From Halococcaceae archaeon (lineage in GTDB: Archaea > Halobacteriota > Halobacteria > Halobacteriales > Halalkalicoccaceae), in assembly GCA_007128515.1 (NCBI GenBank), contig SKXI01000120.1, positions 1 to 7,535 of the forward strand: a stretch of 7,535 nt of DNA, read 5' to 3'. Position 1 is the first letter of the stretch, and every line of letters begins with the position of its first letter. Shown here in pieces: positions 5,707-7,535 of this stretch. Made by a program: the position numbers and the translations under genes. The notes below the pieces were generated by a model. That model was not told the origin of the DNA. It ran no database searches and saw only the letters and a program-made list of their open reading frames with translations.

Positions 5707-7535
5707 ATGCGACTCCCACCCGTACGGTCGGCAGTGTCTTCCATCCGTGTGCTCGTCGTCGGGGTCGACAACGGGGGAGTGCTGGAGAGCCAAGGTCACG
5801 CGGTCCGCTTCGAACGGGACGCGGCGGCGGCGCTCGCACGGCTCGACGGGCGGCGGGTCGACTGTGTCGTGAGCGAGTACCGACTGCCCGACGACGACGG
5901 TCTCTCGCTGTTGCGCTCGGTCAGGGAGCGCTCGCCGGAGCTCCCGTTCGTCCTCTACACCGCACACGGGAGCGAGGTGGTCGCGAGCGAGGCGATCTCG
6001 GCGGGCGTCACCGACTACGTGCTCCGAGACGAGGACGGGGCGATCGACCGACTCGTCGATGCCGTCGGGTCGATCGCCGACTCGATCGAGGGTCGACCGG
6101 AGTCCGACGGGGCGCTACCGGAGCCGACGACGGAACAGATCGTCCGGGCGATCGACGAGGCGCCGATCGGTATCACGCTCACCGACCCGAACCGACCGGA
6201 CAACCCGATCGTCTACCTGAACGACGCCTACGAGCGTCTGACCGGCTACGACCCAGCGGACGTTCGCGGGCGGAACTGCCGGCTGCTCCAGGGACCGGAG
6301 TCCGATCCCGGCGAGGTGCGGAAGATGCGGGACGCGATCGACGCGGAGGAGCCGGTCACCGCGGAGCTGCTCAACTATCGCGAGGACGGCACGCCGTTCT
6401 GGAACCGGGTGGACATCTCGCCGATCTACGACGAGAGCGGCGAGCTCGTGAACTTCGTCGGCTTCCAGACCGATATCTCCGAGCGAAAGCGCGCCGAACG
6501 GGAGCTCGCACGCCGGACGGAGGCGCTCTACGAGGAGCGGCGGGCACTCGATCGGCTGCTCTCCCGGATCAACGGCCTGCTCGACGACGTCGTCCGGGCG
6601 CTCGTCGAGTCGTCCGACCGCGGCGAGGTCGAGCGCGCGGTCTGTGCGGAGATCGCCGACACCGACGGCTATCGCGCGGCCTGGATCGCCGGGACGCTCT
6701 CCGAGCGCGGCAGCCTGCGAATCAGGGAGAGCGCCGGGGAGGCGGCCGTGCTCGCCTCGGTCGAGGGACCCCAGCTCCGCGACGACGGCCCGATCCGGCG
6801 GGCGATCGAGAGCGCGAGCGTCCAGACCGTCGAGGCGGAAGACTGGGCGGTCTCCATCGAGGCGCCGGAGGACTCGATGGCCGCGATCGTTCCCATCTCC
6901 GACGGGACGACCGACTACGGTATCCTCTGTGCACACACGGACGGCGCGGGCCTCCTCGACGCGCGTGAACGGGCGGTGCTCGGCTCGATCGGCCGGATGA
7001 CCGCGAACGCGATCACCGCGGTCGAGACGCGACGGGCGCTCACCTCCGACCGGGTGACGGAGCTGGGCTTCCAGATAGCGGACGAGCGCGCACCGCTCGT
7101 CCGGCTCTCGGAGGCGATCGGACGGCCCATCCGCTGTTCGGGCGCGACGGTTCACCAGGGGGCCGCGCGGCTCTACCTGCTCGTCGAGGATCCGCCGTCG
7201 GACCTGGAGGGCCGGGTCTCCAGCCTCGACGTCGTCGACACCGTGACCGTCGCCGGCGACGGGGTGTTGCTCGTGACGCTCACCGACGCCGAGCCGTTCG
7301 AACGCCTCGCGGAGTGCGGCGCCTCGATACACGGGATCGAGGCCAGCGACGGGCGCGAGACCCTCCGGGTGACGGTCGCACCGGGTCGCGGGTCGCGGGC
7401 GGTCGCGAACGCGCTCGAGGAGCGATACTCGGGCGTCGAACTCGTCGTCCAGCGCGAGCGCGAGCGGGAGGGGCTTCCCACGACGGAGTTCGTCGCCGCC
7501 GTCCGGGAGACGCTCACCGATCGGCAGCTGGTGGC
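5707..7535 (+). CDS. Bat-like transcription regulator: receiver-LOV/PAS-GAF-Bat domain (3' end cut)
   Basis: The frame is open from the ATG at 5707 to the right edge (609 codons seen). Domains: receiver-like fold (about 13-115, IRVLVVG to VTDYVLRDED); LOV-type PAS (about 140-260) with GRNCRLLQG (Cys191), FWN and FQTDIS; a charged helical linker (259-290); GAF (about 295-440); and the Bat-associated domain (about 445-595). LTDRQLV at 603-609 is the usual opening of the HTH_10 helix-turn-helix, most of which is beyond the window. Relatives such as Halobacterium Bat activate bop, brp and crtB1. Here the LOV cysteine and flavin-contact residues suggest blue-light sensing. The receiver has Glu57 where the phosphorylated Asp belongs, so it is probably not phosphorylated. 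A GTG at 5734 (SSIRVLVVG follows) is a plausible alternative start that would leave more room for the divergent promoters. The gene is called Bat-like rather than bat because the output domain is not visible. Confidence 0.92.
   Translation, partial: MRLPPVRSAVSSIRVLVVGVDNGGVLESQGHAVRFERDAAAALARLDGRRVDCVVSEYRLPDDDGLSLLRSVRERSPELPFVLYTAHGSEVVASEAISAGVTDYVLRDEDGAIDRLVDAVGSIADSIEGRPESDGALPEPTTEQIVRAIDEAPIGITLTDPNRPDNPIVYLNDAYERLTGYDPADVRGRNCRLLQGPESDPGEVRKMRDAIDAEEPVTAELLNYREDGTPFWNRVDISPIYDESGELVNFVGFQTDISERKRAERELARRTEALYEERRALDRLLSRINGLLDDVVRALVESSDRGEVERAVCAEIADTDGYRAAWIAGTLSERGSLRIRESAGEAAVLASVEGPQLRDDGPIRRAIESASVQTVEAEDWAVSIEAPEDSMAAIVPISDGTTDYGILCAHTDGAGLLDARERAVLGSIGRMTANAITAVETRRALTSDRVTELGFQIADERAPLVRLSEAIGRPIRCSGATVHQGAARLYLLVEDPPSDLEGRVSSLDVVDTVTVAGDGVLLVTLTDAEPFERLAECGASIHGIEASDGRETLRVTVAPGRGSRAVANALEERYSGVELVVQREREREGLPTTEFVAAVRETLTDRQLV

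Noticed and set aside
5475..6968. Plus-strand open frame of 497 codons overlapping the Bat-like regulator
   Set aside because: It is the same strand but a different frame from the regulator. Its Arg/Gly-rich product has no recognisable fold, while the overlapping frame shows receiver, LOV and GAF signatures.
6115..7332. Minus-strand open frame of 405 codons opposite the Bat-like regulator
   Set aside because: It is an antisense shadow: low-complexity Arg/Asp/Glu/Val composition and no domain, with the opposite strand convincingly coding.
1..7535. CRISPR arrays, tRNA or rRNA genes, insertion sequences, integrase sites
   Set aside because: I saw no regularly spaced repeats, no transposase or integrase motifs, no terminal inverted repeats and no tRNA-like T-loop signature. 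Composition is uniform across the window.

Overview
The window looks chromosomal and comes from a haloarchaeon (class Halobacteria). It is very GC-rich, its proteins are acidic, and it carries a clear halorhodopsin and a Bat-type (bacterioopsin activator) regulator, two families typical of this class. The sequence does not let me name a genus.

Layout, left to right. (1) Positions 1-845, minus strand: the first 281 codons of an APC-family amino acid permease, cut by the left edge. (2) Positions 1158-3452, minus strand: a complete paralogue of 764 residues, an APC permease followed by two universal-stress-protein (USP) domains. The two form a tandem pair separated by 312 nt with no gene. (3) Positions 3453-3708: a divergent intergenic region. 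It holds a 15-nt match to the upstream activator sequence (UAS) known from the Halobacterium bop promoter, with a TATA-like hexamer at the matching spacing. (4) Positions 3709-4581, plus strand: halorhodopsin (hop), the light-driven chloride pump. (5) Positions 4624-5214 and 5260-5658, minus strand: two small four-helix membrane proteins of unknown function; the first has its own near-leaderless promoter. (6) Positions 5707-7535, plus strand: a Bat-like regulator built as degenerate receiver, LOV-type PAS, GAF and Bat-associated domain. It is cut by the right edge just as the expected HTH_10 DNA-binding domain begins.

Working model (inference): the regulator carries a flavin-type LOV photosensor with its reactive cysteine intact, and a Bat-type UAS lies in front of hop about 2 kb away. 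The locus may therefore be a blue-light-controlled chloride-pump module with two uncharacterised membrane proteins between sensor and pump. The halorhodopsin has an unusual pocket: the position of bacteriorhodopsin Asp115 is Thr, and the usual T-S-A signature reads T-S-V. The permease-USP pair next door may respond to energy or stress state, but nothing in the sequence ties it functionally to the light genes apart from adjacency and one weak motif.
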